In this document: one piece after another, positions 48,301 to 57,869 of the stretch | How positions within the stretch are numbered: the first letter of the stretch is position 1 | Layout of the letters: every line of letters starts with the position of its first letter | DNA from: Ustilaginoidea virens | Taxonomy: Eukaryota > Ascomycota > Sordariomycetes > Hypocreales > Clavicipitaceae | Assembly: GCF_000687475.1 (NCBI RefSeq) | Contig: NC_057317.1 | Span: forward strand, 6,262,501-6,326,500 | Length of the DNA: 64,000 nucleotides | Direction: 5' to 3' | Position numbers and translations under genes: made by a program | Notes under the pieces: model-generated | Seen by the model: only the letters and a program-made list of their open reading frames with translations | Databases searched by the model: none | What the model was told of the DNA's origin: nothing

Positions 48301-49719
48301 AAGGGTATTTATAATAGTAATCGCAAGGGTATCTATAAAGGCATCTATAAGGGTATTCAAATAATTATAGCAAGGAGTAAATTCCTCGAGCTTATAATAG
48401 AGGGGGCATTCTAGTTTATTTGCATCTCCCGTTCGGTATAAGCAGTAGGGACTAATTATTCCCTATCTGGATTTAACCGGGATATAAAGGTTTTACGTGT
48501 AAATTAAAGATCTATTTCCTCTTAAGGCCACTCAGGCATATGCTTTTATTAGAGATAGTAGGTAAGGGTCTTAACTGCTGATAATCCTATACTTCTAATA
48601 TATACCCTACGTTCCTATAGGGTTGTTCGGAATTCCTATAAAAGCCGTTTATTAATACGGTTAAATAGCTCCTTAGTCTATTCCTTATAATCATTATAAA
48701 ATTATTCCTATAGATTATCATCCATCTCATCGCTTATTATATAGTTATTGATGAGGTAGGCAATACGATTATGTAATTATTCGTCCGTAGTATTAGCAGG
48801 GTCAATCTGCCCTTTTGAATTAGCCTAGTCCTCTATGATGGTATTAGCGTAAGGCCTAAGCCTTTCGGGTAGTAATCCCTCCATCGTAATATTAATAGGG
48901 GTAGGCATATATATTAGAAGGAAGTAATTAATAAAAGAAAGAAGGAAGTAATTAATAAAAAGAAAAAAGGAAGGAAGTAAGGAAGAAGGTTAAGAAGGAA
49001 GTAAGGAAGGAAGCAATAGTCGGGCAGGATATTATAGGCGTTCTAGTTGCTTATTTAACTATTAAATATAACGGTAAATAGGCTCTTTACCGTAGATATT
49101 ATTGCGATTCAGGGTCGCTTGCATAAGAACCCGCGTTTTAGCCTGCTAATTGTATTCACTAGCTGTTACACTATTAGTGTGATATTTAGCGATTATTCTT
49201 CGTAATAGACGAGTAGGAAAGGTTAGACACAATCAGTTTATCCCTTAGTTTGTAACATCTGTAGCCATTCCTCTAAATAGGCTAGATCACGTTCCTTATT
49301 AGTACGATTTGATTAAACCATCTCTTCTTGCTAGTCCTAGCTAATCTGTAAAGTGAACTTCAACTTCACTGATCAGTATTGGTGTTATATTAAGGGGTAC
49401 CTAGTTATACGTAGGGTTGCGCGCGTGGTATTAAGTACCGTGAGGTTATTAGTTAAAGGTATGATTACTTCTTTGATTATGATTGACTAACTAAGAGGAA
49501 AGAAAGGAAGCAAAAGAGTAATTACACGATATGGCCTTTTTGTGCGTGCTGTAGTCACGTGCTTCGGCGCGGTCGGGCCGGACTGCCCGCGTGCCCTACC
49601 GGGCTCAGGGGCATAGGGGCAAAAGTGGCTATATTGTGCGTAACGGGTGTGCGCGGCACACTCGTCGCAATATGCCCAATTGGTGCCCAATTGGGCACCT
49701 TGCGACAGCGATTCCGACA
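42302..49719 (-). mobile_element. Copia B: full-length Ty1/Copia element (7418 bp), duplication AAAAG
   Basis: LTRs of 343 bp (42302-42644 and 49377-49719, family Y) are flanked by AAAAG at 42297-42301 and 49720-49724. The internal region reads on the minus strand, from gag near 48900 to RNase H near 43000. It is the second copy of Copia A. Both LTRs share a short duplication around CCAATTGGTGCCCAATT that Copia A lacks. The 3' internal end (42645-42903) recurs beside the LTR fragment at 58980-59245. Confidence 0.93.
42960..48910 (-). pseudogene. Copia B gag-pol remnant
   Basis: Minus-strand order: Gag with a zinc knuckle near 46,670; protease near 46,200 reading DTSAS (Gly to Ser); pre-integrase 45939-46160 with TPFLYSITDIDRIGIKLNN; integrase; an open linker at 44592-44900; reverse transcriptase near 43857-43960 reading TSICFGIIGI-stop-TDDTLSLSN, the fungal Copia catalytic motif with its TDD intact; and RNase H. 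It is stopped throughout by TAA/TAG. Confidence 0.85.
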
Positions 49720-49959
49720 AAAAGAGTAGTAAAAAAGGCAGTAAATAAAGCAGTAGCTAAGACGGACTAATATTTACCCGCCTGGCTATTCCGCCTTCCC
49801 TATGTCTTTGACACTAAAGAATTCAGCGGCACTTTAGGGCTACCGCAGCTTTGCGCCTCCTACGATGCCGATAAATTCGGCGCGTCGGCCTAGTATAGCC
49901 TGCATCATTAGCTCTATAATATAAGGTTATAATAGCAAGGCTGAGAGAGTCTATTTAAA

Positions 49960-50213
49960 TATAAAAGATTAGCCCTAGGGCTATTGCGAATAGGCGTCGA
50001 ATGAATATATTAAATAAACTAAGGAGGAAAAAGAGAGGACCTGAATAGGGGCCTCTAGATAGTCTATTTATATCTATGCGTAGCACGGGTCGAGGCCTTA
50101 GTATAGTCTTATGACCCTATGCCGCTGGCCTATATGGTCCTGCCGAGGCTAGTCGCGGGTGCAGCCCGAGTCCTAGCCACATTGTGGCGCGGGCGTAGCC
50201 CGAGCCCGTGACA
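49960..50213 (-). repeat. 5' LTR of Gypsy A
   Basis: 254 bp, TATAAAAGATTAG...CCCGTGACA, partner of 11837-12090; AAGGA follows at 50214. This is the right border of the RIP-affected block. Confidence 0.92.
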
Positions 50214-50218
50214 AAGGA

Positions 50219-50557
50219 TAAGAATAAGGAGGTTACTGTATTATTTACATAATTGCTACCATGTCAGGAAGTAGGGAGAGAAAGCGGTATATTAGAAAGG
50301 GTTGACCTGCATTGACTCAATAATACTCAGGTCACTAGCTATTTATAGTGGGCACGGGGGTAGCCCTAAGGGGCTACTGTTCCCTCGGTTACATGTGCCA
50401 CATTCGTATCCGAATATTCCCGACACATACGAATCCACCGGTATCCCCGCCGACACAAAGGGATACAAAATAACAATCCACTTAGCGTTAACAAAGTACG
50501 AAGAGGCACGACGAAAACACCACTATTTACGAATAGCAAGTTACTGCGTCAAACCGA
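50219..50557 (+). other. Intergenic region before the HNH gene
   Basis: 340 bp of normal-composition DNA between the transposon block and the ATG at 50558. An 87-codon ORF (50302-50565) overlaps the start of the next gene and shows no recognisable features. This stretch must hold the promoter, but I see no clear TATA box. Confidence 0.5.
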
Positions 50558-52228
50558 ATGTCTAACGCTACGGTCACGCCGCAAGCGCGTGCTCATGGCT
50601 GGAATGTCCATTTTTTGGCTGGCACAGATGACTTTGCTGGCCTTTTCCTCCCTCCCGCCTCGGACACGTTGTCCTTTCGCGACATTATCGATGAGCTACG
50701 GCTGTGTTTCGAGCTTCCTCACGACCCTAGGACACAAGACTCGACTGATCCTTGGAGAAATATTGCATTTTACCACATCGGGTTTGTCAACGTCGGCCCC
50801 GAGCAGTCTTCGCAACCGCCTCCGATATTTGTTTGGGGACATCATCTCGACCTGCCGGTCTCTGCGCCGGCGGGACAACCCTTGTTTACAGTGCAGCCAT
50901 GGTCCCGCTATCAAGTTGTTCGACATAAAGAGTGTGACCTTGCAAATTCAGAGCTTTTGGAGGCGCACATACAAGGTCCGTATAGATACGCCTCTGCTTC
51001 GTGCTTGAAGCTTCGAACGTCATGCGTCGTAGGACACCTAGCTAACCCTTTTATATTAGCTGGCTGCGCGACGCACATCCCTTATCCATCTCTCCGACAG
51101 GATAGTCGATACCTTCCCCCAAACAAAGGATCGAGAGATCCAAACTTTGCCCAACTACCATATCGCAAAACAATACGACCCCGAGGATCATCGTCGCCAT
51201 CAAAGCGTTCCGCTTCGGGATCCGTATCTCCGACGAAAGATGATACGGCAAGCTCGCGAGCTTTCGCTAGTGATGATGACACTACCAGTCTCGCTATCCC
51301 CTATATATTGACGGGAATGTCGGCTGAAGTTGTACGCAAAACTATATTAAACTTTCGCACTTCATGTCTTGTCGAGAGCAATACGTGTGCTGTTAGCGGC
51401 AAAGGACGCGGATGGTGTGCCAATCCAGCAATCGGGCCAGGCGTGCAAGCATGCCATATCGTCCCTCAGCAACACTACCATATATATCCTCTGCCTGAAC
51501 CGTTCAGCAGTGAGGGTAGATATAGTCATGGCCGCCTTAGTGAGGCTTGGCGCCGCACATGGTCAGCTAAAAATGGCATATTGCTCTCAAAGACTCTGCA
51601 TGAGTTGTTCGACCTCCGGCTGTTCTCCATCCATCCGGATACATTGCGAGTCCGCATCTTCGTTCCATACGACATGCTGGAAGAGTATCACGGTCGCCCT
51701 GCCCAACTACCACCAAACGTGGATCGTAAAGCCTTGCGCCATCATTACGAAATGTGCTGTATCGAAAACATGGCCGCTGCAATGCCCCTGGAGGAACATT
51801 TGCCACCATCTTATACCGGAGCCAATTCAATTGCCTCGGGTTCAGCATCGGTCCTGGGATCTGACTCTCATATCACTAGCATGTCGCCCAAGAGTGCCAG
51901 AGGACTGATCGTTGATGCGCATACCGGAGACCCTGTAAAACGGCGGTCGCGGCAAAGGCGGAATAATACAGACAACCCGGGTCTAGTCAACCCTGACTCT
52001 GCATCATTTTCAGCAAACGACGCGGATGAACAAGCCATGTCGGAAAGTGGCAAACGACACACAATGGGAGGAAACAGCACCCGTCGCCGAAAACGGCGAC
52101 GAAATTCAGATCGTGAAAATATGTACTGGGCCAATGCGGCAGACAATGAAATGGTGGATAATAATATAAATACGCACGTTTATACACCTATACCGTTCAG
52201 TATTCAAAAGTTTCTTTCTGAGGTATAA
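50558..52228 (+). CDS. HNH-domain protein (HNH_2 type), 556 aa
   Basis: Intronless frame with an HNH nuclease-like core in the second half: TCAVSG (about 276-280), ACHIVPQQHY (His300), then W and NGILLSK (Asn339) and LHELFDLRLFSIHP (His348). This is the order of the fungal HNH_2 family: Cys-x-xx-G, then HIVP, N, and H-xx-FD. The N-terminal 250 residues look like the usual poorly conserved part of these proteins. Two basic clusters near the C-terminus (KRRSRQRR at 461 and RRRKRRR at 509) suggest nuclear location. Substrate and role are unknown for this family. Bases near 51030-51059 look intron-like (GCTAAC, TATTAG) but keep the frame open without splicing, so I left them coding. It starts 345 bp from the transposon block. 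Confidence 0.82.
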   Translation: MSNATVTPQARAHGWNVHFLAGTDDFAGLFLPPASDTLSFRDIIDELRLCFELPHDPRTQDSTDPWRNIAFYHIGFVNVGPEQSSQPPPIFVWGHHLDLPVSAPAGQPLFTVQPWSRYQVVRHKECDLANSELLEAHIQGPYRYASASCLKLRTSCVVGHLANPFILAGCATHIPYPSLRQDSRYLPPNKGSRDPNFAQLPYRKTIRPRGSSSPSKRSASGSVSPTKDDTASSRAFASDDDTTSLAIPYILTGMSAEVVRKTILNFRTSCLVESNTCAVSGKGRGWCANPAIGPGVQACHIVPQQHYHIYPLPEPFSSEGRYSHGRLSEAWRRTWSAKNGILLSKTLHELFDLRLFSIHPDTLRVRIFVPYDMLEEYHGRPAQLPPNVDRKALRHHYEMCCIENMAAAMPLEEHLPPSYTGANSIASGSASVLGSDSHITSMSPKSARGLIVDAHTGDPVKRRSRQRRNNTDNPGLVNPDSASFSANDADEQAMSESGKRHTMGGNSTRRRKRRRNSDRENMYWANAADNEMVDNNINTHVYTPIPFSIQKFLSEV

Positions 52229-52335
52229 CGGTGGTGATACATTAGGGGTTATATCATTAAGTAGGAGTTAAGGGTTAAAAAGCAGGTTTTGTATTAAAAT
52301 TTTTATTTTAAAAAAAGGGATTGGCTACTACGTAG

Positions 52336-53826
52336 TTATTTACTTAAACTATGGATGCGGCCGAGAAGAAACTGTAGCTGGTGATATGAAGCGGCTGGCG
52401 CATCTCTAGACATTTCATGACCGGCTTCAAACACCGTTATAAACGTTAGTCCCCTTTCTGTGAGAGCTGTCCCTTTGACGCTCATACCGCCATGGATGGC
52501 CTTCTCAGTCGATTCTCGCTTCTTCCACGGGTTTGATTGCCACTCTTGGCTCGGAACAAGCAGTGGTTCAACAGGACGTGTTTGAAACCCCTTTTGGCCG
52601 TTCCAAGTCATGTTTTGTATGGTCGCCAAGGAGCCGTTAGCAAGCAGCAGGTAGTCCAGTAAACCATTTGAAATGAGAGTATTGTTGGTACGCTCGATGA
52701 CGCTCGGTAATGGACCCTGGGCACTCGGACGAGGGCCCAAGGCGTCTTTGCCCGGAAAACCACTCCACATAAACCCGCCACCGACTTTGTAGTTTGTCGG
52801 TGGCACGTTGAGCAGCTTTTGTACATCTGATCGATTGAAGTAGCTGCCTGGGCCGTCGTCCATGACGTTTGAGAGCGTGGGGCAGCGATGCTTTAAATTA
52901 TAGGGGGTGAAGCACGGATTGACTGCAAAGGAAGCTGTCAAGATGTCGCTCCAAATTCGGCAGTCATTCTGTTCAGGATCCGGAACTGCTGGGAACTGCT
53001 TTGGCGGCGGATACGTTAATGCTTTAGACAAAAATTTGGTGTAACCGCATTTCTCAGCCCTCGCGTTCGAACTGGCGATGAATGATTCATTGAGACGAAA
53101 TTCTTTCCGATGGTAGTTGAGAGCGGCAACCGCTGGCGCCTGCTGAAGGATAGAATAGTCATTTATCACCGAATTAATAATGTTGATTCCCTTGACGTTG
53201 AAGTGAGTCCTATCGTTCGTGTCTAGCATCCGCGAAGCAATGTACGGGATCATGTGGCCGGCATAGCTCTCTCCGGTAATATAGACCTTGCGTCCTTGAA
53301 GACCAAAAGTCTGCACAAAGTTTTTGAACCAGCAGGTTATTTGCTCTGCGATGTCGGTTACATCTTTAACAGAACCCACGCTTGGTGAGAATCCAGTTCC
53401 CACGGGCTGGTCAATGTAGACCATGTTGGTCAACTTGTTCCAAGAATAGGGATTCCGGACGGGCGCGAGAGCTCCTTCCTTCCAGAGGAACGGACCATTG
53501 CCTTGCAACAGGCCCTTCATGGAGCTGTCCCCCGGCCCACCGTTGAGCCATATAGTGATCTCATCAGTAGCGCTGGGGTTCTTTGACGGGAAGAACCAGA
53601 AGAACAGGCTGGAGTTGGCTGAACAAGGTATTGGCAAAAGGCCTGCATACGACTCGCCAACGTTGAATTTGACTTCTGGGATCGCGCTGCCATCCACAAA
53701 AAACTTTTCCGACTTGCGACTCAAATATGGAAACTTGCTGGTCGAATGGGCAGCCTGTTTTGCATTGCCAACTGACCCTAGGCATACAATGGCAGACACC
53801 ATGAGCAGCGTAAAAGTCGATCGCAT
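52336..53826 (-). CDS. Secreted serine carboxypeptidase (S10 family), 496 aa
   Basis: Removes C-terminal residues from peptides; expected in the secretory route, vacuole or outside the cell. An N-terminal signal peptide is visible (hydrophobic TLLMVSAIVCLGSVG, cleavage near NAKQ). S10 landmarks are complete: WLNGGPGDSS (about 93-102), the nucleophile in GESYAG (Ser187), Asp391 in SNGLLDYL and His470 in EAGHEMS. Several N-glycosylation sequons are present (for example NSS at 71, NRS at 331, NMT at 405). Length is normal for the family and there is no intron. It converges with the HNH gene (107 bp between stop codons). It resembles fungal carboxypeptidase S1-like enzymes; exact specificity cannot be read from sequence. 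Confidence 0.93.
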   Translation of the reverse strand: MRSTFTLLMVSAIVCLGSVGNAKQAAHSTSKFPYLSRKSEKFFVDGSAIPEVKFNVGESYAGLLPIPCSANSSLFFWFFPSKNPSATDEITIWLNGGPGDSSMKGLLQGNGPFLWKEGALAPVRNPYSWNKLTNMVYIDQPVGTGFSPSVGSVKDVTDIAEQITCWFKNFVQTFGLQGRKVYITGESYAGHMIPYIASRMLDTNDRTHFNVKGINIINSVINDYSILQQAPAVAALNYHRKEFRLNESFIASSNARAEKCGYTKFLSKALTYPPPKQFPAVPDPEQNDCRIWSDILTASFAVNPCFTPYNLKHRCPTLSNVMDDGPGSYFNRSDVQKLLNVPPTNYKVGGGFMWSGFPGKDALGPRPSAQGPLPSVIERTNNTLISNGLLDYLLLANGSLATIQNMTWNGQKGFQTRPVEPLLVPSQEWQSNPWKKRESTEKAIHGGMSVKGTALTERGLTFITVFEAGHEMSRDAPAASYHQLQFLLGRIHSLSK

Positions 53827-54760
53827 TTTGACAAAAGTACTCCGTATGGAGTATTGAAAAATACTCGATTACTGTAGCCTGCAGGGCTTACACAAAGATG
53901 TGCAGTGTGCTGGGTGCAGGATCAACGATGTTACGACATCCCGCAGTGCAAGGAAAGTTGCAGACAGAAGGCTTAAGTTTTCGTAGCAGGTGCAATACCA
54001 AAAAAAAAAAAAAGAACGAGCTTTGCAAACGCATATGCTGCTAGATGCGCCCGAGGTTTCTTACCTCATCCGGTAGAACTAATCAGCAGCCACGTAGTAA
54101 TATCACGGAGTGCATGACTCGTGATTACTTCTCTGTATGCGCACTAGACTCGGCGACCACGATAGCACGCAAGTTTCAGCCACCAAGACAAGACATAGTG
54201 TTATGTGATCGCTGCAGCACGTAGCATTGTGCTGGCATCGTAGCGCACCAGCTTGAATCATCAACGCAACACAAGAGCCCTGTCGTCGTCGGGACACTCG
54301 AGGGTGTGCTGGTCATGATGGCGCAAAGGATTGCGCTATAGTCCGTAACTACAGCACACAAGATTCCGATGGTCAAATATGGTAGCGCCCGGGGTATAGC
54401 ATACGATAGCCTAGTACGGGCCAGCCATCGCTGTGTGTGTTGTAACCAAATCGGTGGTCCTCTTTCCATCGCGCTGTGTACCTCGAGAGCTTTGCGCTTC
54501 AGGCTCCCGGGTCTGGCGGCCGGCGAGCGGCGAGCACCTCAAGGATTGCTGCCATGCCAACTAGCCGGGTGATTCGCTGTTGCGTCGACACTCCATCAGT
54601 ACCTTTCTGTAGTCCATTCAATGCCAGCGGACTGCATAGGAATCTATACATCCTCCACTCACCAAGCCTTGAGTACGACATGCTTGCCCAAACGCTTGCA
54701 GCTCCTGTATCGCGCCAGATGCCAAGGCAAGCATACGACTGCCGTTCGTCTGTGCCACTG
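53827..54760. other. Intergenic region, no gene seen
   Basis: About 930 bp upstream of the carboxypeptidase. It contains a 14-base A run near 54000 and overlapping short ORFs on both strands, none with recognisable content. It probably includes the carboxypeptidase promoter. Confidence 0.5.
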
Positions 54761-55624
54761 TTACCCGTTCCTACGGCTCGCCCTCTGGATCTGTCTCGTT
54801 ATCCAGACGCAAGTCGATCGGAAGAAAGTCCTCAGCTTATTGACAAGATGTGCAATGACTGATATCCTGTTGCCTATGTCGTTTTGCAGCAAGCATGCCG
54901 CGGCAAGCAATGGCGCAACGTCGTCCATTGAGCAGAAGGTGCCATGCCAGCATCCCAATATTATCTCGCGTAGCGGCAAATCGTTTACTTGGGGAAAGCG
55001 TCCCTGAGTATACAAGTGTCGCACGATGTTTTCCCGATCTGGTCGGGTTTCAAATCCGTGATTCGGAGGTTTGCTGGTCAAAATCTCAAATATGGCGCAA
55101 AGATGTCAGTCTCGACATTTGGGCATGAGCGGTTGTACCAGTTGTAGCCTGCGAGTGCTTCGCCGCCGTCCATGCTGCAACCGCCAAAGTCGATGATTTT
55201 CACACAATCTTCTACCAGTACCATGTTCGAACAGCTAAAGTCAGTGTGAACTATTCCATTGCGGTGCATGTGCTGTAGACCTTGGGCAGTATGACCCATT
55301 CATCGTAGTTTTTGATCGAGATCGGCCTCGGTTACATGGGTTAAGAGAGGTCGCCCGCGTTCAAGGTGGGCCGAGCCGAGCCAATGCATTACGTTCGACA
55401 GCAATTTCCCCAACCATTTCCTTGAGATATTCCTTGAGAACAGTTGCCTCGTTAATGCCATACACGATTGCTGAACCCCCATAGCCGATCAATGTCAGGC
55501 GGTTATGTTTAATAAGGTTAGAATGTAGCATTCGACACACGAGTTTTTCTGTCGTTTGTTGCGTTTTCTTTTGTCTTTGTGACTGGAGGTGGCAGGAACA
55601 AAAAAAAAAGATGCCGAGTGCCAC
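54761..55624 (-). pseudogene. Fungal protein kinase-like pseudogene
   Basis: Pieces of one kinase domain lie in order on the minus strand in different frames. The N-lobe has a glycine loop (LIGYGGSAIVYGI) and a VLK lysine (55361-55624). After a frameshift a short segment ends in TEADLDQKLR and a stop (55300). A stretch with GLQHMHRNGIVHTDFSCSN and IIDFGGCSMDG follows (55078-55299), covering the catalytic loop (HTD for HRD) and DFG. It ends in TDIFAPYLRF at a stop. The C-lobe reappears in another frame as EILTSKPPNHGFETRPDREN...FPQVNDLPLREIILGCW (54761-55081). The part between TDIFA and EILTS is short by a few codons, so a small deletion shifted the frame. The order matches small fungal Ser/Thr kinase-like proteins. 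No RIP-type stop pattern is visible. Confidence 0.8.
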
Positions 55625-56225
55625 TAAACCAGCTACGACAGAACGCTGACTAATAATTCAAGTAGTACAGTCGTACATACTCCGTACTCTTGCAGAACTC
55701 AAATCGAAAATCAGAAACTCAAAAAATCAAATCCACCCACACTACGTATATCGTAGGCTTTTGTAAAGTTGCGAGCTATAGAGATGTCATCTATATTAAG
55801 TTGTCTAGCATGCTGTTATGTGGCGTCTGCTTCGTAGATCTGATGCCAGATTGCACGAAGAAAGGCAGGGTTAGGAGGACGTACCTATACGCTTTTTTCT
55901 AAACCAAGGTGCCTATTGTGCTTCATTAAACCACACTTCGAATTACTCCGTACCTTTATAGGCAGTACTATTCTAAGACGTCACTTCACATGAATAGTTA
56001 TATATAGAAATACTTCATCCTGAAGAGGCTCTATGAATCTCTATCCGCCCCGGTACGTACTCTCGTGATACGTTTGCTGTAGTACCTACCTACCCAAGAT
56101 ATGTGGTGCTGCAAGAGGCAGCTTACCTTTTACTATCACAACAGACATCTATCGCGGAAGGCATCATCCTATCTATCGCCACAGCAGCTTTCCATGGGCA
56201 GCTAAATATGCCGAGAGCCTCAACT
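55625..56225. other. Intergenic region, no gene seen
   Basis: 600 bp between the kinase pseudogene and the 3' end of the next gene; AT-rich in places, with several CTCCGTAC-like words. The 70-codon ORF at 55690-55902 has no recognisable features. Confidence 0.5.
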
Positions 56226-57335
56226 CTATTCACTGCTTTCATCACTCGATGGCACAAAGTCCAAGTCTTTCACCTCGTCCGCATCCTCTTCTGCGGAACT
56301 CAATTCCTCAACGGGACTCGGTGTGCGCTCAATCCGCCTGCGTTTGGCCGGAGGTCGTGTTTCGGCGTACATCTCTCTACGGAACCTCATGCCTTCGGCT
56401 CGCACGAGCGCATTATAGAGGCTGCGAAACGGTATCGATAGAACAGACTGTTTAACGTCTTCACCCTCTATGCCAAATTCATCTAACTCGATAAACAAAC
56501 GCTCGTCTGGGTTCACAAGTGAGCCGTCTTCTGCTCGGAACTTCTACTCGGAGTAAGGAAAAGTTCAGATAGAATTGCATGCTATAAACTATACCTTATA
56601 AAATGACTTCTCAACTCGCACATCTTCATCATAGTCTGGATCGTCAGATGGTGTGACTCTAGCACGCCATTCTATGACTGCAGACGGTTTTCCGAGGGGC
56701 TTAAGCAAGATGCCGTACACCCTCCCGATCTGACCATCGGACTTAAGTATGTAGTCATAAGCGAGATTTTCGAGACTTTTCTTGGTTTGAGTGAACGCCG
56801 CTTCGATGATAACGCGAGGGTATATCTCTGATTGGCGTCGAAACTGTATATCTGGGTCACGGCTTTCTCTACCAGAGTCTAAAAATAGTGTAGTCGATCC
56901 GCAAGATAAAATGTTCAGCCATTCGCCGCCTAGCTGAGATTGTTGCAGAGCATATTCGGACTCTAAGGCGCGAATCACTAGTTCGTGAATCGCTGAAGGC
57001 ATGCGAACGCGAATATATCTCGGATAGCAATCAAAGCGACGGAAGATGCGCTCGAATTCTTCCAGGTGCTGGAGCGGGTCCAGGTGTTTGCTAATCGGAA
57101 TTTGATAAACTTCCTTTGGGTCGTCTACCTTTGAGTTTTTCCAATCGCTCCAATAACGTTGGCGCAGTTCTTCAACCGAGGTAATCTCTTTTGGCTGTTT
57201 TCTCTCGTTGGTTCTTGGGGGGCTAGGCGGCAAGTATTCGTTTGGAGGCGTTCTGTTAAGCATGCTATTCGCGACGTTGAACTTGTTGCTCATCCTATCA
57301 GCGTCTGCATAGTCGCTATCCATGATTGGGAACAA
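56226..57335 (-). CDS. Conserved fungal protein, possibly PD-(D/E)XK-fold (two exons, 352 aa)
   Basis: Exon 1 runs 57335-56595 and exon 2 runs 56543-56226. The 51-bp intron 56594-56544 starts GTATAG, ends AG and has a CTGAAC branch-like site. The splice keeps frame (FYK joined to KFRAEDG). Residues 159-180 read RDPDIQFRR...YPRVIIEAA: an Asp, then 15 residues later Glu in a hydrophobic strand, followed by FTQTKKSLENLAYDYI. That spacing resembles PD-(D/E)XK nuclease-fold proteins common in fungal genomes, but the usual Lys after Glu is Ala, so catalysis is doubtful. The C-terminus is acidic and Ser-rich with a basic patch (PPAKRRRIER). No assigned function. Confidence 0.7.
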
Positions 57336-57869
57336 GAAAGAAGTTTCAGAGCCTAAGTAATAAGTAGCTACTCTGCAGATTTATGAGAGAAAACTAGCCT
57401 GGTTGTTGCTTCGGCAACTCGCGCGGGGCATGAAAATATGAGAGGTCTTGGAGATACCACTGGGACTGGGATGTCAGGAGTGGAGGCTAATAATGCACAT
57501 TTCTCCCGAAATTAATCCGAAGAAGTACGGCCCACATTGCCAGCAGTTGCCTCTATCGCACCATATCGGTGGCACTACCAACGCTCCACTAGAGCTAGTC
57601 CACTCATTTATCCAGGGAAAGCGGAGCTTTGCCTAGAGATTTGCGAAGAAATCGGAAGGCAAGGCAGGAAGGGCGTAGCTCTTTCCCGCTTTCCCTCTTT
57701 AAAATACAGTAAGGCCGTCCTATAGAGACATCTCCACTACCTGCTTAGTGATTCGATAAAAAACTTTTTAGAATTCTCAATTCGAGCGGATATTAGTCAA
57801 TTAAGTCGGCAAAGTACTATAATGTACTGCTTCCCTTGAAAAAAGTGTAAAGAACGTAAAAGTACGGAA
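57336..57869. other. Intergenic region, no gene seen
   Basis: Upstream region of the minus-strand gene ending near 57335, followed by the start of the repeat island. Two overlapping 62-codon ORFs (57448-57725) show nothing recognisable. Confidence 0.5.

Larger units (their letters stand above)
40951..49893 (+). mobile_element. Helitron-like non-autonomous element in the Gypsy A leader
   Basis: The flanks join to ATCTTA|TATAGCC, the uninterrupted Gypsy B sequence, so there was no target duplication and insertion was between A and T. The left end is TTAAGCAAAG, readable as TC after undoing one CpA to TpA change. The right end is CTAG preceded, 12 bases in, by the hairpin GCCGA-TAAAT-TCGGC (49867-49881). 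These are Helitron hallmarks. An 11-bp inverted repeat (AAGCAAAGCTG) lies at 40953-40963 and 41011-41021. Inside are a GC-rich block (41339-41404) and A-rich GGCAGTAAAA arrays, but no Rep/helicase frame. A solo LTR and Copia B inserted into the arrays. Confidence 0.65.
11837..50213 (-). mobile_element. Gypsy A: full-length chromodomain Gypsy element split over 38 kb by nested insertions
   Basis: LTRs of 254 bp at 11837-12090 (3') and 49960-50213 (5') are flanked by AAGGA at 11832-11836 and 50214-50218. Own sequence is 11837-12842, 34931-40950 and 49894-50213, about 7.35 kb, near the 7.43 kb of Gypsy B, which it matches in order. From right to left: 5' LTR, leader, gag, protease, reverse transcriptase, RNase H, integrase, chromodomain, then a 3' segment with an antisense frame and the 3' LTR. 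Insertions are Copia E (12843-34925) and a Helitron-like element (40951-49893). Confidence 0.9.

Noticed and set aside
50302..50565. 87-codon ORF before the HNH gene
   Set aside because: It overlaps the start of a well-supported gene and has no recognisable features.
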